DNA of 64,000 nucleotides from Maratus speciosus (GCA_963932465.1 OZ010800.1:37562352-37626351), one strand, 5' to 3'; shown: positions 1 to 11,851, numbered from the stretch's first letter. Program-made: numbers and translations. The notes: generated from the sequence alone by a model not told the origin.

Positions 1-39
1 GCGTCGCGTCCGTGTGTCCGTCTGTCCGTGTGTCTGTCG

Positions 40-1063
40 CCATTGTACCATCAAAAAGTGTATGAAGTTATGCATAGAATTGAACCAAATTTTTATGTTA
101 AGTTTTTGGCTATGGCAAGCAGATCCTCCTTGAATTTGGAAAAAATTCGCCGGTACGGGGCGCTGTAATAGCGATTTTTGTGCGATTTTGAATATTGTAC
201 CACCCAAAAGTATATGAATTTATGCATAGAATTGAACCAAATTTTTATTTTAAGTTTTTGTCTTTGGCAGGCAGATCCTCCCTTAATTTGGAAAACATTC
301 GCCGGTAGGGGGCACTGTAACAGCGATTTTGAGTATTGTACCATCCAAAAGAGTATGAAGTTATGCATAGAATTGAACCAAATTTTTATTTTAAGTTTTT
401 GTCTTTGGCAGGCAGATCCTCCCTCAATTTGGAAAACATTCGCCGGTAGGGGCACTGTAACAGCGATTTTGAATATTGTACCATCCAAAAGTGTATGAAG
501 TTATGCATGGAATTGAACCAAATTTTTATTTTAAGTTTATGGCTATGACAAGCAGCACCTCCCTGAATTTGGAAAAAATTTGCCACTAGGGGGCGCTGTA
601 ATAGCGATTTTGCATATTGTACCATCGAAAAGTGTATGAAGTTATGCATAGAATTGAACCAAATTTTTATTTTAAGTTCTTGGCTATGGCAAGCAGGTCC
701 TTCCTTAATTTGGAAAAAAATTGCGGTTAGGGGGCGCTGTAATAGCGATTTTTGTGCCATTTTGAATATTATACCATCGAAAAGTGTATGAAGTTATGCA
801 GAGAATTGAGCCAAATTTTTGCGTTTCTTTTTGTTCATGGCATGAAGGTCCTTCCTGAATTTGGAAAAATTCCGTTGGAAGGGTGCGCTATAATTACGAT
901 GTCTGTACCATTTTCTTTATTGTACAATCGAAAATTGTATAAAATTATGCATACAAATTGAACCAAATTTTTTGTGCATGTTTTTGGCTTTGGCCAACAG
1001 GTCCTCCTTGAATTTGGAAATATCGCGCGGTAATGGGGCTCTGTGATGGCGATTTTTGTATAC
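40..1063 (+). repeat. Subrepeat array of unit 1, about 7 copies
   Basis: Each copy contains, in order, a GTACCATC motif, AAGTGTATGAAGTTATGC, GAATTGAACCAAATTTTT, a GGCTATGGCAAGCAGGTCC-like stretch, GAATTTGGAAAAA, and a GCCGGTAGGGGGCGCTG core followed by AACAGCG or AATAGCG. Cores lie near 150, 305, 445, 590, 730, 880 and 1030. Spacing is about 141 bp, or about 152 bp where an extra 11-bp TTTTTGTGCGATT-type segment follows the core. The last two copies are degenerate (TTGGAAGGGTGCGCT and GCGCGGTAATGGGGCTC) and hold these terminal positions in every unit. Confidence 0.93.
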
Positions 1064-2286
1064 TTTTCTAGATTTTTCGTAGTTCTATTGTCCATCGGCG
1101 GCTCGTGCAAAGGCGGGAACTCACTTCCTGCTAAGCCGGCTATTCACAAACATCTGATAACAACAGAATAAGGAAAATCTATTAATTTTAACAAATATCA
1201 TGATATAGATTAACTCGTTTTTAGTTTATTTAATTGACTGAAGCAGAAATTTAAGATGAAAATCAAAGTTGGTATAGTAATGAACTAATAATATTGAAGT
1301 ATTAACATGTGTAACTAGTTTTTGAAATATTAAGATGTATAAGATAGAAGAAAGTTTTGGGATTGGCACATCCAACTAGTTTTTGAGATTTTCGCGTTCT
1401 GCAGAAGTTTCTTGACTTTCGTAAAAGGAATTAGGTTTTGAAATTTTAGCTTAATATAGTAAATTTTGTCCTTTGCGATTTTAGTGGTCTTTTCTTTTTT
1501 TTGCGATTTTCCAGAATAATAATCGCCAATTATCAAACTGACAAGATTTTGAAGAATTATGAATTTCAACGTCCGGATTTGAGACTCTGTACTGCATTGT
1601 TAAATCTGTATATGTGTTCTCCGAGAGTTATTATAACACGTTGATACAGTGCATTCACTAGGGTTTTTTTTTCAAAAAGGCTGTTAAAATAATATAATAA
1701 TTAAAATCATTCAAAGACAAAAAATTCCAACGCAGAACAGCATACAGAATACTATTGAAACGAGCGAAGCGAGGCGAATCTGTCCGCCACATGACGTAAT
1801 GCGCGAGCAGTTAAGAAATCTTTACAGTTGGCGCATCGCACGAATGGTACCCCCATGCTTGGCCTAAAATCTAAAATGGGTTAGAGAACGGGAAGGACCA
1901 TACAGGTGCTTACCCGTTATTTCCAACAAAAAAAGTGTGTAAAAAATTAACCTACTTAAAAGGCTTTTTAAGGATTTAAGCAACCTTCGTTAAATTTTAT
2001 TGGGGTGGGTTGAATTTTATGTAAATACTAGCAGGTTATGCCCGCTACGTTGGTCTGTTTATCCAAGCGAACCTTGAATTAAATAAAATGCATCAGTGAA
2101 TTTGACATTGTGATTTAAAGCAATATGGAATGTCCTTTCGCATTGCTGAAAAGATATGAACGCCATTGTGCTATTATATTTTCTAATGTGTTGACATTTA
2201 GTAAAGAATGATAGTACAATATGCTACATATTAAAACAACCCCTGAAAAATTATTGGGCTAATAATGCAAACAAACGGACAAAATC

Positions 2287-2388
2287 CATCCAGTAAAACT
2301 TTTTTAAAAGGCTGATCTTTCATATTGGGGTCCATCTGATTAGAGAACTTTCCCCATAATTCTATAACTAAGCAACGTAGAATAATAC
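2287..2388 (+). repeat. Spacer internal duplication, first copy
   Basis: It is diverged but clearly related to 2452-2553, about 165 bp downstream. Both share, in order, CATC-AG-AAC, CTTTTT-AAAAG, ATCTTTCATA, TC-CATCTGATTA or TTTCACATGATTA, GAACTTTC, CATAA or CATTA, CTAAGCAACG and AATAC. Both copies are present in every unit, so the duplication is older than the array. Confidence 0.75.
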
Positions 2389-2451
2389 GCAATAAATTCA
2401 AACCTCCCCAAATATTGTCTAATCAACAAAGCAAGTATTATCAATATCCGC

Positions 2452-2553
2452 CATCTAGAACTTTTTGAAAAGTATAATCTTTCATAATCGGTTTCACATG
2501 ATTATGGAACTTTCTGCCATTACTTTATGACTAAGCAACGATATGCAAAATAC
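2452..2553 (+). repeat. Spacer internal duplication, second copy
   Basis: This is the partner of 2287-2388. It is also the left boundary of the 438 bp segment that is duplicated around the insert in unit 10. Confidence 0.75.
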
Positions 2554-3330
2554 TAATATATGATACCGAATATGAAGTAAATATTTTTTTTAAAAAGCAG
2601 ATCTTGGAAAGTAAATTGAACGAAATCACTTTCCTTAAAATAATTTGTTCAAACACCGATTGGAGTTAATTAAATATAAAATACATAATGGTTAAATAAT
2701 ATCGCGATACATTTGTTTACATTCAAATTCGCGAAAAAAATTAAATTTTTAATGCGTAAAAGTTCAAATGAAAACTTTTAAACAATTGTAAAATAAAATG
2801 AATGATGAATTATATGAATATGACGACACAGCAGTAATAATAAAAAGACTAGAATTATCAAAGAGAATAAATTAAACAAAATTCACGCATCTAAACTTTT
2901 AACAATAATCCATTGTCCGATTACTAGATGTAAGTTTTCAAAAGATTTTGAATGTCACTATGCTTATTCAGGATCAAAATCAATATGATTCAAATATCTG
3001 TAACAATATATATACACAGGGCTTAGTTTCTAGAAAAAAAAAAAAAAAAAAAAAGTACCGGAGCTCTAATATTCTGCGTAATAACAACAAAGCGTAGAAC
3101 CCCCCCCCCTCCCCACACACACGCATATTTATATTTCATACACTATTTGCAAATTTTAAAGCAATTTCGTCTTTCTAAAAGGAAATTTTATATATTTGAC
3201 ACATCTTTAGGATTAATATATAATGAATTCTAATAAATGAACAGAGCAAAAACATTAAAATCAAGAGTGGGGAATTTTCAGAAAATCCTACTCGTTACGG
3301 ACTTCTTTGTATTGGTGCGTAGTATTTATA

Positions 3331-3480
3331 AACTCTGGTCTGTTCTGACTAATATTTAAATCTTCTCTAAAATTAAAGAAGTACTGGAGTACTCCTGTGA
3401 TATTCAGAGCAAATTAAGCACCGCGCGGAGCTAGAAAGTTAATCAGAGAGAATATTTTAAAAACACGAACAAAAAGCAGC
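3331..3480 (+). repeat. Second spacer duplication, first copy
   Basis: It shares, in order, AACTC-GG, AATATTTAAAT, CTAAAA-AAAGAAGTA, GCAAATTAAGCAC and TTAATCAGAG, then an ACACGAACA stretch, with 3713-3912. The offset is about 390 bp. The second copy has extra sequence in its middle. Present in all units. Confidence 0.65.
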
Positions 3481-3712
3481 AAGTAAAAACGGCAGAAACA
3501 GTTGCGACTAATTCTGACATTCCTCATCGCCGCGCCGTTCTGAAACCATTAAAAAAAAAAAAAAAAAAAAAAAAAAACCTACACAGGACACACTATGTCG
3601 CATACGTAAGCGCTTTGGTAGGAAAGAACGCAAAAGATTTAAGATGGGAGGGAAAGAAATAAAAATTTAGGCTTTGATTTTTTACAAACACTATTTCCGC
3701 TGAACTCCGGAG

Positions 3713-3912
3713 TGAGTGCCGGTGAATTCAGATCAATATTTAAATTTCCACTAAAAACAAAGAAGTAGCGGATCTGAGAATCAAACAGAATATATTAACG
3801 ATAATATCCAACGCAAATTAAGCACTGCTTATAGGCTAAAATACTTCAAACCTACATTAATTTTCATCTTAAATTTGTGCTTCATTTTATTAATCAGAGT
3901 AACACGAACATA
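3713..3912 (+). repeat. Second spacer duplication, second copy
   Basis: This is the partner of 3331-3480. Its distal part overlaps the outer end of the short inverted arm. Confidence 0.65.
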
Positions 3913-4452
3913 ATATTTAATAAAATAAATATTATCGTTATTCTGTTTGCGAATCACCGGGATAGCTAGATACGAAGTACATGTCGCTACATCAGCAGCC
4001 GATGTACAGCAGAACTATGAAAAATCGAGAAAATCGCACAAAAATCGTTTGTCACAGCGTCCCCCTTCCAGGGTTACACATCCATTTTCAACTGGGATCT
4101 GGCTTCAGTAGTCAAAAATATACGTATGAAGTTTGGTTCAAATCTATGCCTAACTTTGTATGCCTTCCGGTGAAACAATAATGAAAATGGCACAAAAATC
4201 GCTATTACAGCACCCCCTCCCGGCGGAATATCCCCAAATTTAACCTGGACTTGCTGGACATAATAAAAAATACATAACTTCGTATACTTTCCGATGATAT
4301 AATGAGACATACATGTAAACGGACAGACAGATATTTTGTAAAAACATGTTTTTCGGGATCTCTGACCTTTAAAACATGTAAATTCGTCGAAAACTGGAAG
4401 TCGAACAAAAATTCGACTACAATACTTTCTTCTGTTATAGATAAAAGAAAGT
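3841..4452 (-). repeat. Short inverted arm of unit 1
   Basis: Read on the minus strand it follows the plus arm block by block. It starts with AGAAGAAAGTATTGTA, then a TTCGACTTCC motif, an ACATGT-bounded hairpin, CTGTCTGTCCG, two to three degenerate subrepeat copies with GGCGCTG-like cores, and the arm tip containing CATCGGC and the AAATTTAAGATGAAAAT motif. It is shorter and more diverged than the plus arm. Together with the T-rich centre and the following plus arm it forms a foldback-like layout. Confidence 0.8.
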
Positions 4453-4568
4453 AAAAAAAAAGATAATGCTAAAGCAAATATTTTAATAGAGTAATTTTTT
4501 TTAAAGGTAAAAAAAAAAAAAAAATCCCAATAACAAAAGAAAATTTTTAAATTTTTTATGCAATTTTT

Positions 4569-4606
<38 letters not shown>

Positions 4607-4970
4607 TGCGGCGATTTTCCATATGTTTAAAAGGAATCCGGGTTTTTTTTTTTTTTTTTATAAAATTTATTTGGAGTTCGGGCAGAGATTTTCGGATTTT
4701 TCTCGAATTTTTCATGTGATTTTTAGAATTTTGTGATTTGTAAAAGGAACTCGGTTACCAACTTTTAGCCGAATATAATAAATTTTCTCCTCTGCGAGTT
4801 TTGAACTTTTTTTTCCAAATTCATGGCGATTTGTCTGCATTTGTGAAAGAAATCTGGTTTTAATCTTTTAGTCTAATATTGTAAATGCTGTCCTCTTTTT
4901 TTTTTCTTTCATTAAAGTTTATTCTGAATTTCTCGCGATTCTTTTATGCAATTTTTACTTTGTTCTAAAT
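4453..4970. repeat. T-rich centre between the inverted arms (type S)
   Basis: It contains long T and A homopolymers (about 4,509-4,525, 4,571-4,601 and 4,642-4,660). It also holds degenerate repeats of about 103 bp that begin near 4,738 and 4,841 and share TTGT(A/G)AAAG, CTTTTAG, AATAT, GTAAAT or ATAAAT, and TCCTCT. A related piece lies at about 1,418. No coding content is credible. Frames that open here are poly-lysine or poly-phenylalanine from the homopolymers. Confidence 0.75.
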
Positions 4971-5092
4971 CTTCAATAGAAGAAAGTATTGTAATCGAAA
5001 TTTTTTTCGACTTCCGGTTTTCGACGGATTTACATGTTTTAGGGGTCAGAGATCCCAAAAAACATGTTTATAGAAAATGTCTTTCTGTCCGT
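4971..5092 (+). repeat. Base of plus arm with conserved 36-nt hairpin
   Basis: It begins with CTTCAATAGAAGAAAG, itself a small inverted repeat, and contains a near-palindrome bounded by ACATGT on both sides with a GGGGTC-AGA-GATCCC inner stem. The GTCC/GTCT-rich lead into the subrepeats follows. The same layout precedes every subrepeat array. Confidence 0.75.
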
Positions 5093-5131
5093 GCGTCGCG
5101 TCCGTGTGTCCGTCTGTCCGTGTGTCTGTCG

Positions 5132-6449
5132 CCATTGTACCATCAAAAAGTGTATGAAGTTATGCATAGAATTGAACCAAATTTTTATGTTAAGATTTTG
5201 GCTATGGCAAGCAGATTCTGCTTGAATTTGGAAAAAATTCGCCGGTAGGGGGCGCTGTAATAGCGATTTTTGTGCGATTTTGAATATTGTACCACCCAAA
5301 AGTATATGAAGTTATGCATAGAACTGAACCAAATTTTTATTTTAAGTTTTTGGATATGGCAGGTAGGTCCTCCCTGAATTTGGAAAAAATTCGCCGGTAG
5401 GGGACACTGTAACAGCGATTTTGAATATTGTACCATCCAAAAGTATATGAAGTTATGCATAGAATTGAACCAAATTTTTATTTTAAGTTTTTGGTTATGG
5501 CAGGTAGGTCCTCCCCGAATTTGGAAAAAAATCGCCGGTAGGGGGCGCTTTAACAGCGATTTTCTTGCGATTTTGAATATTGTACCATCCAAAAGTATAT
5601 GAATTTATGCATAGAATTGAACCAAATTTTTATTTTAAGTTTTTGGATATGGCAGGTAGGTCTTCCCTGAATTTGGAAAAAATTCGCCGGTAGGGGGCGC
5701 TGTCACAGCGATTTTGAATATTGTACTATCCAAAAGTGTATGAAGTTATGCATAGAATTGAACCAAATTTTTATTTTAAGTTTTTGGCTTTGGCAGGCAG
5801 ATCCTCCCTCAATTTGGAAAACATTCGCCGGTAGGAGCGCTGTAACAGCGATTTTGAATATTGTACCATCCAAAAGTGTTTGAAGTTATGCATGGAATTG
5901 AACCAAATTTTTATTTTAAGTTTATGGCTATGACAAGCAGCACCTCCCTGAATTTGGAAAAAATTTGCCACTAGGGGGCGCTGTAATAGCGATTTTGCAT
6001 ATTGTACCATCGAAAAGTGTATGAAGTTATGCATAGAATTGAACCAAATTTTTATTTTAAGTTCTTGGCTATGGCAAGCAGGTCCTTCCTTAATTTGGAA
6101 AAAAAATTGCGGGTAGGGGGCGCTGTAATAGCGATTTTTGTGCCATTTTGAATATTATGCCATCGAAAAGTGTATGAAGTTATGCAGAGAATTGAGCCAA
6201 ATTTTTGCGTTTCTTTTTGTTCATGGCATGAAAGTCCTTCCTGAATTTGGAAAAATTCCGTTGGAAGGGTGCGCTATAATTACGATGTCTGTACCATTTT
6301 CTTTATTATACAATCGAAAATTGTATAAAATTATGCATACAAATTGAACCAAATTTTTTGTGCATGTTTTTGGCTTTGGCCAACAGGTCCTCCTTGAATT
6401 TGGAAATATCGCGCGGTAATGGGGCTCTGTGATGGCGATTTTTGTATAC
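5132..6449 (+). repeat. Subrepeat array of unit 2, 9 copies
   Basis: Cores lie near 5,243, 5,396, 5,536, 5,689, 5,829, 5,972, 6,112, 6,262 and 6,414. Copy-specific core variants appear in fixed order: GGGGGCGCTGTAAT, GGGGACACTG, GGCGCTTTAAC, GGCGCTGTCAC, GGAGCGCTG, CCACTAGGGGGCGCTG, GCGGGTAGGGGG and the two degenerate terminal copies. This is the typical S-type array. Confidence 0.93.
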
Positions 6450-8934
6450 TTTTCTAGATTTTTCGTAGTTCTATTGTCCATCGGCGGCTCGTGCAAAGGC
6501 GGGAACTCACTTCCTGCTAAGCCGGCTATTCACAAACATCTGATAACAACAGAATAAGGAAAAACTATTAATTTTAACAAATATCATGATATAGATTAAC
6601 TCGTTTTTAGTTTATTTAATTGACTGAAGCAGAAATTTAAGATGAAAATCAAAGTTGGTATAGTAATGAACTAATAATATTGAAGTATTAATATGTGTAA
6701 CTAGTTTTTGAAATATTAAGATGTATAAGATAGAAGAAAGTTTTGGGATTGGCACATCCAACTAGTTTTTGAGATTTTCGCGTTCTGCAGAAGTTTCTTG
6801 ACTTTCGTAAAAGGAATTAGGTTTTGAAATTTTAGCTTAATATAGTAAATTTTATCCTTTGCGATTTTAGTGGTTTTTTCTTTTTTTTGCGATTTTCCAG
6901 AATAATAATCGCCAGTTATCAAAACGACAAGATTTTGAAGAATTATGAATTTCAACGTCCGGATTTGAGACTCTGTACTGCATTGTTAAATCTGTATATG
7001 TGTTCACCGAGAGTTATTATAACACGTTGATACAGTGCATTCACTAGGTTTTTTTTAAAAAAGGCTGTTAAAATAATATAATAATTAAAATCATTCAAAG
7101 ACAAAAAATTCCAACGCAGAACAGCATACAGAATACTATTGAAACGAGCGAAGCGAGGCGAATCTGTCCGCCACATGACGTAATGCGCGAGCAGTTAAGA
7201 AATCTTTACAGTTGGCGCATCGCACGAATGGTACCCCCATGCTTGGCCTAAAATCTAAAATGGGTTAGAGAACGGGAAGGACCATACAGGTGCTTACCCG
7301 TTATTTCCAACAAAAAAAGTGTGTAAAAAATTAACCTACTTAAAAGGCTTTTTAAGGATTTAAGCAACCTTCGTTAAATTTTATTGGGGTGGGTTGAATT
7401 TTATGTAAATACTAGCAGGTTATGCCCGCTACGTTGGTCTGTTTATCCAAGCGAACCTTGAATTAAATAAAATGCATCAGTGAATTTGACATTGTGATTT
7501 AAAGCAATATGGAATGTCCTTTCGCATTGCTGAAAAGATATGAACGCCATTGTGCTATTATATTTTCTAATGTGTTGACATTTAGTAAAGAATGATAGTA
7601 CAATATGCTACATATTAAAACAACCCCTGAAAAATTATTGGGCTAATAATGCAAACAAACGGACAAAATCCATCCAGTAAAACTTTTTTAAAAGGCTGAT
7701 CTTTCATATTGGGGTCCATCTGATTAGAGAACTTTCCCCATAATTCTATAACTAAGCAACGTAGAATAATACGCAATAAATTCAAACCTCCCCAAATATT
7801 GTCTAATCAACAAAGCAAGTATTATCAATATCCGCCATCTAGAACTTTTTGAAAAGTATAATCTTTCATAATCGGTTTCACATGATTATGGAACTTTCTG
7901 CCATTACTTTATGACTAAGCAACGATATGCAAAATACTAATATATGATACCGAATATGAAGTAAATATTTTTTTTGAAAAGCAGATCTTGTAAAGTAAAT
8001 TGAACGAAATCACTTTCCTTAAAATAATTTGTTCAAACACCGATTGGAGTTAATTAAATATAAAATACATAATGGTTAAATAATATCGCGATACATTTGT
8101 TTACATTCAAATTCGCGAAAAAAATTAAATTTTTAATGCGTAAAAGTTCAAATGAAAACTTTTAAACAATTGTAAAATAAAATGAATGATGAATTATATG
8201 AATATGACGACACAGCAGTAATAATAAAAAGACTAGAATTATCAAAGAGTATAAATTAAACAAAATTCACGCATCTAAACTTTTAACAATAATTCTTTGT
8301 CCGATTACTAGATGTAAGTTTTCAAAAGATTTTGAATGTCACTATGCTTATTCAGGATCAAAATCAATATGATTCAAATATCTGTAACAATATATATACA
8401 CAGGGCTTAGTTTCTAGAAAAAAAAAAAAAAAAAAAAGTACCGGAGCTCTAATATTCTGCGTAATAACAACAAAGCGTAGAACCCCCCCCCCCCCCTCCC
8501 CACACACACGCATATTTATATTTCATACACTATTTGCAAATTTTAAAGCAATTTCGTCTTTCTAAAAGGAAATTTTATATATTTGACACATCATTAGGAT
8601 TAATATATAATGAATTCTAATAAATGAACAGAGCAAAAACATTAAAATCAAGAGTGGGGAATTTTCAGAAAATCCTACTCGTTACGGACTTCTTTGTATT
8701 GGTGCGTAGTATTTATAAACTCTGGTCTGTTCTGACTAATATTTAAATCTTCTCTAAAATTAAAGAAGTACTGGAGTACTCCTGTGATATTCAGAGCAAA
8801 TTAAGCACCGCGCGGAGCTAGAAAGTTAATCAGAGAGAATATTTTAAAAACACGAACAAAAAGCAGCAAGTAAAAACGGCAGAAACAGTTGCGACTAATT
8901 CTGACATTCCTCATCGCCGCGCCGTTCTGAAACC

Positions 8935-8978
<44 letters not shown>

Positions 8979-9238
8979 ACACAGGACACACTATGTCGCA
9001 TACGTAAGCGCTTTGGTAGGAAAGAACGCAAAAGATTTAAGATGGGAGGGAAAGAAATAAAAATTTAGGCTTTGATTTTTTAGAAACACTATTTCCGCTG
9101 AACTCCGGAGTGAGTGCCGGTGAATTCAGATCAATATTTAAATTTCCACTAAAAACAAAGAACTAGCGGATCTGAGAATCAAACAGAATATATTAACGAT
9201 AATATCCAACGCAAATTAAGCACTGCTTATAGGCTAAA

Positions 9239-9850
9239 ATACTTCAAACCTACATTAATTTTCATCTTAAATTTGTGCTTCATTTTATTAATCAGAGTAA
9301 CACGAACATAATATTTAATAAAATAAATATTATCGTTATTCTGTTTGCGAATCACCGGGATAGCTAGATACGAAGTACATGTCGCTACATCAGCAGCCGA
9401 TGTACAGCAGAACTATGAAAAATCGAGAAAATCGCACAAAAATCGTTTGTCACAGCGTCCCCCTTCCAGGGTTACACATCCATTTTCAACTGGGATCTGG
9501 CTTCAATAGTCAAAAATATACGTATGAAGTTTGGTTCAAATCTATGCCTAACTTTGTATGCCTTCCGGTGAAACAATAATGAAAATGGCACAAAAATCGC
9601 TATTACAGCACCCCCTCCCGGCGGAATATCCCCAAATTTAACCTGGACTTGCTGGACATAATAAAAAATACATAACTTCGTATACTTTCCGATGATATAA
9701 TGAGACATACATGTAAACGGACAGACAGATATTTTGTAAAAACATGTTTTTCGGGATCTCTGACCTTTAAAACATGTAAATTCGTCGAAAACTGGAAGTC
9801 GAACAAAAATTCGACTACAATAATTTCTTCTGTTATAGATAAAAGAAAGT
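9239..9850 (-). repeat. Short inverted arm of unit 2
   Basis: Nearly identical to 3841-4452. Its minus-strand hairpin lies near 9,742-9,777. Confidence 0.8.
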
Positions 9851-9966
9851 AAAAAAAAAGATAATGCTAAAGCAAATATTTTAATAGAGTAATTTTTTTT
9901 AAAGGTAAAAAAAAAAAAAAAATCCCAATAACAAAAGAAAATTTTTAAATTTTTTATGCAATTTTT

Positions 9967-10008
<42 letters not shown>

Positions 10009-10534
10009 TGCGGCGATTTTCCATATGTTTAAAAGGAATCCGGGTTTTTTTTTTTTTTTTTTATAAAATTTATTTGGAGTTCGGGCAGAGATTTTCGGAT
10101 TTTTCTCGAATTTTTCATGTGATTTTTAGAATTTTGTGATTTGTAAAAGGAACTCGGTTACCAACTTTTAGCCGAATATAATAAATTTTCTCCTCTGCGA
10201 GTTTTGAACTTTTTTTTCCAAATTCATGGCGATTTGTCTGCATTTGTGAAAGAAATCTGGTTTTAATCTTTTAGTCTAATATTGTAAATGCTGTCCTCTT
10301 TTTTTTTTCTTTCATTAAAGTTTATTCTGAATTTCTCGCGATTCTTTTATGCAATTTTTACTTTGTTCTAAATCTTCAATAGAAGAAAGTATTGTAATCG
10401 AAATTTTTTTCGACTTCCGGTTTTCGACGGATTTACATGTTTTAGGGGTCAGAGATCCCAAAAAACATGTTTATAGAAAATGTCTTTCTGTCCGTGCGTC
10501 GCGTCCGTGTGTCCGTCTGTCCGTGTGTCTGTCG

Positions 10535-11851
10535 CCATTGTACCATCAAAAAGTGTATGAAGTTATGCATAGAATTGAACCAAATTTTTATGTTAAGATT
10601 TTGGCTATGGCAAGCAGATTCTCCTTGAATTTGGAAAAAATTCGCCGGTAGGGGGCGCTGTAATAGCGATTTTTGTGCGATTTTGAATATTGTACCACCC
10701 AAAAGTATATGAAGTTATGCATAGAACTGAACCAAATTTTTATTTTAAGTTTTTGGATATGGCAGGTAGGTCCTCCCTGAATTTGGAAAAAATTCGCCGG
10801 TAGGGGACACTGTAACAGCGATTTTGAATATTGTACCATCCAAAAGTATATGAAGTTATGCATAGAATTGAACCAAATTTTTATTTTAAGTTTTTGGTTA
10901 TGGCAGGTAGGTCCTCCCCGAATTTGGAAAAAAATCGCCGGTAGGGGGCGCTTTAACAGCGATTTTCTTGCGATTTTGAATATTGTACCATCCAAAAGTA
11001 TATGAATTTATGCATAGAATTGAACCAAATTTTTATTTTAAGTTTTTGGATATGGCAGGTAGGTCTTCCCTGAATTTGGAAAAAATTCGCCGGTAGGGGG
11101 CGCTGTCACAGCGATTTTGAATATTGTACTATCCAAAAGTGTATGAAGTTATGCATAGAATTGAACCAAATTTTTATTTTAAGTTTTTGGCTTTGGCAGG
11201 CAGATCCTCCCTCAATTTGGAAAACATTCGCCGGTAGGAGCGCTGTAACAGCGATTTTGAATATTGTACCATCCAAAAGTGTTTGAAGTTATGCATGGAA
11301 TTGAACCAAATTTTTATTTTAAGTTTATGGCTATGACAAGCAGCACCTCCCTGAATTTGGAAAAAATTTGCCACTAGGGGCGCTGTAATAGCGATTTTGC
11401 ATATTGTACCATCGAAAAGTGTATGAAGTTATGCATAGAATTGAACCAAATTTTTATTTTAAGTTCTTGGCTATGGCAAGCAGGTCTTTCCTTAATTTGG
11501 AAAAAAAATTGCGGGTAGGGGGCGCTGTAATAGCGATTTTTGTGCCATTTTGAATATTATGCCATCGAAAAGTGTATGAAGTTATGCAGAGAATTGAGCC
11601 AAATTTTTGCGTTTCTTTTTGTTCATGGCATGAAAGTCCTTCCTGAATTTGGAAAAATTCCGTTGGAAGGGTGCGCTATAATTACGATGTCTGTACCATT
11701 TTCTTTATTATACAATCGAAAATTGTATAAAATTATGCATACAAATTGAACCAAATTTTTTGTGCATGTTTTTGGCTTTGGCCAACAGGTCCTCCTTGAA
11801 TTTGGAAATATCGCGCGGTAATGGGGCTCTGTGATGGCGATTTTTGTATAC
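10535..11851 (+). repeat. Subrepeat array of unit 3, 9 copies
   Basis: S-type order. The copy at 11,371-11,385 reads CCACTAGGGGCGCTG, one G shorter in the G run than in most units. Units 6 and 8 share the shorter run. Confidence 0.92.

Larger units (their letters stand above)
1064..3840. other. Unit spacer (reference copy): AT-rich, no gene seen
   Basis: This stretch is long, AT-rich and non-coding, and recurs in every unit. It begins with the outer part of the plus arm, whose homology with inverted arms runs to about 1,375. A piece related to the central T-rich repeats follows at about 1418-1512. After that come a GC-richer island around 1760-1930, two old internal duplications, a poly-A run near 3,033, a poly-C run near 3,100 and a second poly-A run at 3,551-3,577. 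Stop codons are dense in all frames. I see no tRNA, snRNA or conserved coding pattern. Confidence 0.8.
1..5092. repeat. Unit 1 (7 subrepeats, spacer A, centre S)
   Basis: This unit serves as the reference layout. It has a subrepeat array at 40-1063, a spacer at 1064-3840, a short inverted arm at 3841-4452 and a T-rich centre at 4453-4970. The base of the next plus arm, with a conserved 36-nt hairpin, follows at 4971-5092. Spacer type A is marked by GTGTTGACATTT near 2190 and TCTGCGTAAT near 3075. Centre type S lacks a stretch reading CCCACTATAGTATT. It is shorter than the 5.4 kb norm because it has seven subrepeats instead of nine. Confidence 0.9.
5093..10495. repeat. Unit 2 (9 subrepeats, spacer A, centre S)
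   Basis: A standard-length unit. Spacer A markers are GTGTTGACATTT near 7,573 and TCTGCGTAAT near 8,455. One poly-A tract expands to about 38 A at 8,938-8,975. It shares CTTGTAAAG near 7,987 with units 5 and 7. Confidence 0.93.

Noticed and set aside
40..1063. CRISPR-like array of regular repeats
   Set aside because: Whole 141-152 bp units are repeated with no unique spacers, in a eukaryotic satellite context with no cas genes.
1760..1930. GC-richer island in the spacer as an snRNA, 5S or tRNA gene
   Set aside because: I found no A/B box pair, no 5S internal control region and no recognisable snRNA core in any unit.
4074..4715. Open frame of 213 residues on the minus strand, with similar ones near 20,092, 26,076 and 48,180
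   Set aside because: The length comes from A and T homopolymers read as poly-Lys and poly-Phe. It varies with tract length between units and spans the inverted arm.
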